A DNA stretch of 64,000 nucleotides from Stercorarius parasiticus (Eukaryota; Chordata; Aves; Charadriiformes; Stercorariidae). Shown here in pieces: positions 61,840-64,000 of this stretch. The translations under genes were made by a program, and so were the position numbers. The stretch spans positions 59,944 through 123,943 of the forward strand of contig VWZL01003435.1 of NCBI GenBank assembly GCA_013396915.1, read 5' to 3'. Position 1 is the stretch's first letter. Every line of letters starts with the position of its first letter. The notes under the pieces are model-generated. The model worked only from the letters and a program-made list of their open reading frames with translations. It was not told the origin of the DNA and did no database searches.

Positions 61840-64000
61840 TTAAAGTAATTAAATAAACCTAGCAGAAACACAACGAGGTCTGGATGAAGAGGTCTGTTAT
61901 ACTAATTCCTGGTTAACAGATATAGTCTTTACGTTTTGTTCTCGTAGCAGAATATTTCGGAGAGTGGTATTACAGATAAAACAGTACTTTCAAAAAAACT
62001 CCGACCAAACATAAATACCCCAACCCCAAAAAAACCCAAATCGCCAGAAGAATTTGTTGACAACCCTAACCCAGTTTATCTTTTATGGCTTTTAGGATTC
62101 AAATGAATCCTAATTCAAATGAAAAATGCCACAAGCTTAAAACTGTTAGCTAAGTACGAAGACTTCTGGCTGGTTTTCTGTTGTGCTGTTCTGGTAGTGC
62201 AAGTTGGAAAGACAGTCCTGTTAATTGCGTCCTCTGCTATGCGTAAATACAGTGATTTACATCACGTGATTTAATCTCCATGAAAACAAGACTTACAGGG
62301 CTTCATAAGAGTTCATTTAATAGTAATAACATTGATGGCACGTTAGGTCCGCTGAGCTCAGGTGACTTAAACTCAGCGAGGATTTGTCATCTGGTGATTC
62401 TGTAACCTTTAAGCCTTTTCCAGTTTATACAGTACGCTGTAATCCCTGTTATGCTCTGGGCTATGGTAAGGCACTGAATGGCAGAAGGGCAATGTTTGCA
62501 TTCAACTTGAAATCTTTAGCTTTCGCTTTCTTTATCCAGTGTACTGCAACATATCTGCTCGGGGATATGACCCTCTGATTTACAGGATTATTCTGGTCAG
62601 TGCTTCATTGAGAAGTGTTTTCTAGATTCAAACTCTAATATTTATTTAAATTTATTATAAATACGATCTTATAAACTTAAACTTACTTTCAAAACTAGCG
62701 TCAAAGTAGATTTTATGTTGAAAGTACTAATGTTGCAAGTTGAAAAGAATAAGTCACTGGTGTTTTTTATTACTCCAGTTCCAGCCTTCCATTGTGATTT
62801 TTTTTTTTTAATTGCTATTATTGTTTAAATAAATAGTTGGCATCTTGTCTTTGCACTAAAAACATTGTGGAAGTGAATTACGTAGTTTCTGGAAGAAAAG
62901 GGGGAAGGGGAATTAAATAGGGGTATTAAATTTTTGACTGCACAACCGGCATCCATCACTAACTCTTACTGCAGAAGATCACAAAACCAATGAGAAAGTT
63001 CGTTCCATGTACGACATCCAGCAAACTTAAGCTACTGAGTGCTTCTTTAGTATAAAAATAGAGATATTAAAAATACAAATTTCTGTATAATAGAACTTTT
63101 TTCCTTGGGAGATAATTCATTGCAAAAAGCAGATGAATGTAGTGCTTTAACGTCCCATTAGAATTCTCCCTATTCATGTTAAGTCTGGATATGTAAAATC
63201 ATTACTTTAAATGCTTTTTGCTTTTTATTCCTTTTTATTTTATTGTTACTTTATTACTGTCACTTTATTACTAGTATTCATTTTTACTGTTTTTTATTAT
63301 TTAAAATCACATTTGCAAAAGAGCAGATTTATGATTTTAAGGAACTCAGATTTTCTTTTGCTCTCTGAATATAGGAAGCTAGAGATAGACAATTGGAGAG
63401 GATGAATAAATGGATGATTAAAACAATAAATAAGTTCTTCAGGTTTTGTAACTTGGATTGAAGCCAAGATTCCAGTGGTTGTATTCATCCTTGACTGAGA
63501 AAGCTGCAACAGGAGAACACACGCTGAGAACAGTGGAATATACAGCAGCAGCAGTAATGCAGAAGCAGACTAATTAGAATTCCTGTAGGCTTTATCAACA
63601 GGTCTGCAAAATACAATAATTAAGATTTGACTGTGAAAACATGTCACTTTGATGTTTTTGAGATGAGACAACCTAGCTTAAAATTACCCCGTTGAAAATT
63701 ATCCCTTAAAATCTTTTTTTTATAGCCGTATATAGAATGCATCTGCTACTACAGTGATTTTTTGCAATTACTGCAATCAAAGCTAGCACTAATTTAATTT
63801 CTCAATAAACTGTACAATACATAAATTTCTGCAGGCTAATACTAAAGTGAGGCTAGCAAGTTAGTCGAAAAATACTTTATCCTGGTACAGCAACAATGTA
63901 CCTGAGGAGTATGTTTTGAGGTAGGAAAATGGCTGTATGCAGTAGGTTCAGAGAACGGTGAGGGGATGACTTTCTGAGCCTCCTTGAGAAGTCCATCGTC
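61840..64000. other. Unique AT-rich non-coding DNA
   Basis: No gene or repeat is recognised to the end of the window. There are A/T homopolymers (for example T9-T10 near 62,800) and ordinary AT-rich sequence. Confidence 0.6.

Noticed and set aside
1..64000. CRISPR arrays, tRNA genes, rRNA, bacterial operons or mobile gene clusters
   Set aside because: No regularly spaced repeats, no tRNA A/B box pairs or cloverleaf that I could find, and the sequence character is avian nuclear non-coding DNA.

Overview
The window looks like ordinary non-coding nuclear DNA from a bird. It is AT-rich and has no bacterial-style gene packing. I recognise no complete gene, no convincing multi-exon coding structure, no rRNA or tRNA, and no CpG island. 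The avian call rests on the only interspersed repeat family I can identify. At least ten CR1 (chicken repeat 1) LINE fragments are present, with the typical 5' truncation, the FADD reverse transcriptase motif, and 3' ends in ATTCTATGAT, ATTCTGTGAT or TTCCGTTCTATTG. CR1 also occurs in turtles and crocodilians, so 'bird' is an inference from 3'-end style and low repeat density. I cannot name the species.

Layout: 1-11.5 kb is unique AT-rich sequence with one small CR1 scrap (2.1 kb), a phased TAATTA array (2.46 kb) and a strong hairpin (5.5 kb). 11.5-12.5 kb holds two old CR1 pieces in opposite orientation. 12.5-16.2 kb is unique, with a T-rich island and a cluster of GCCATAAA sites. 16.23-16.79 kb is the best-preserved CR1 3' end, and it has gained a G-quadruplex motif. 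16.8-26.4 kb is unique. 26.4-27.1 kb is an old antisense CR1 reverse transcriptase piece. 27.1-41.4 kb is unique, with a CTCF-like site at 37.95 kb. 41.37-41.81 kb is a CR1 3' end with an open terminal ORF2 frame. Small CR1 pieces lie at 45.9 and 47.5 kb. 47.7-58.6 kb is unique, with a local duplication at 49.6 kb. A CR1 tail lies at 58.6 kb and a CR1 reverse transcriptase fragment at 59.58-59.92 kb. The remainder is unique and contains the longest non-repeat open frame (61.26-61.84 kb).

Because there are no genes, nothing can be said about genes working together. The region reads as intron or gene desert, and its most useful content is the CR1 history and a few compact candidate regulatory or structural motifs. 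I found no evidence of a new biological system. The items below that deserve a check are modest.
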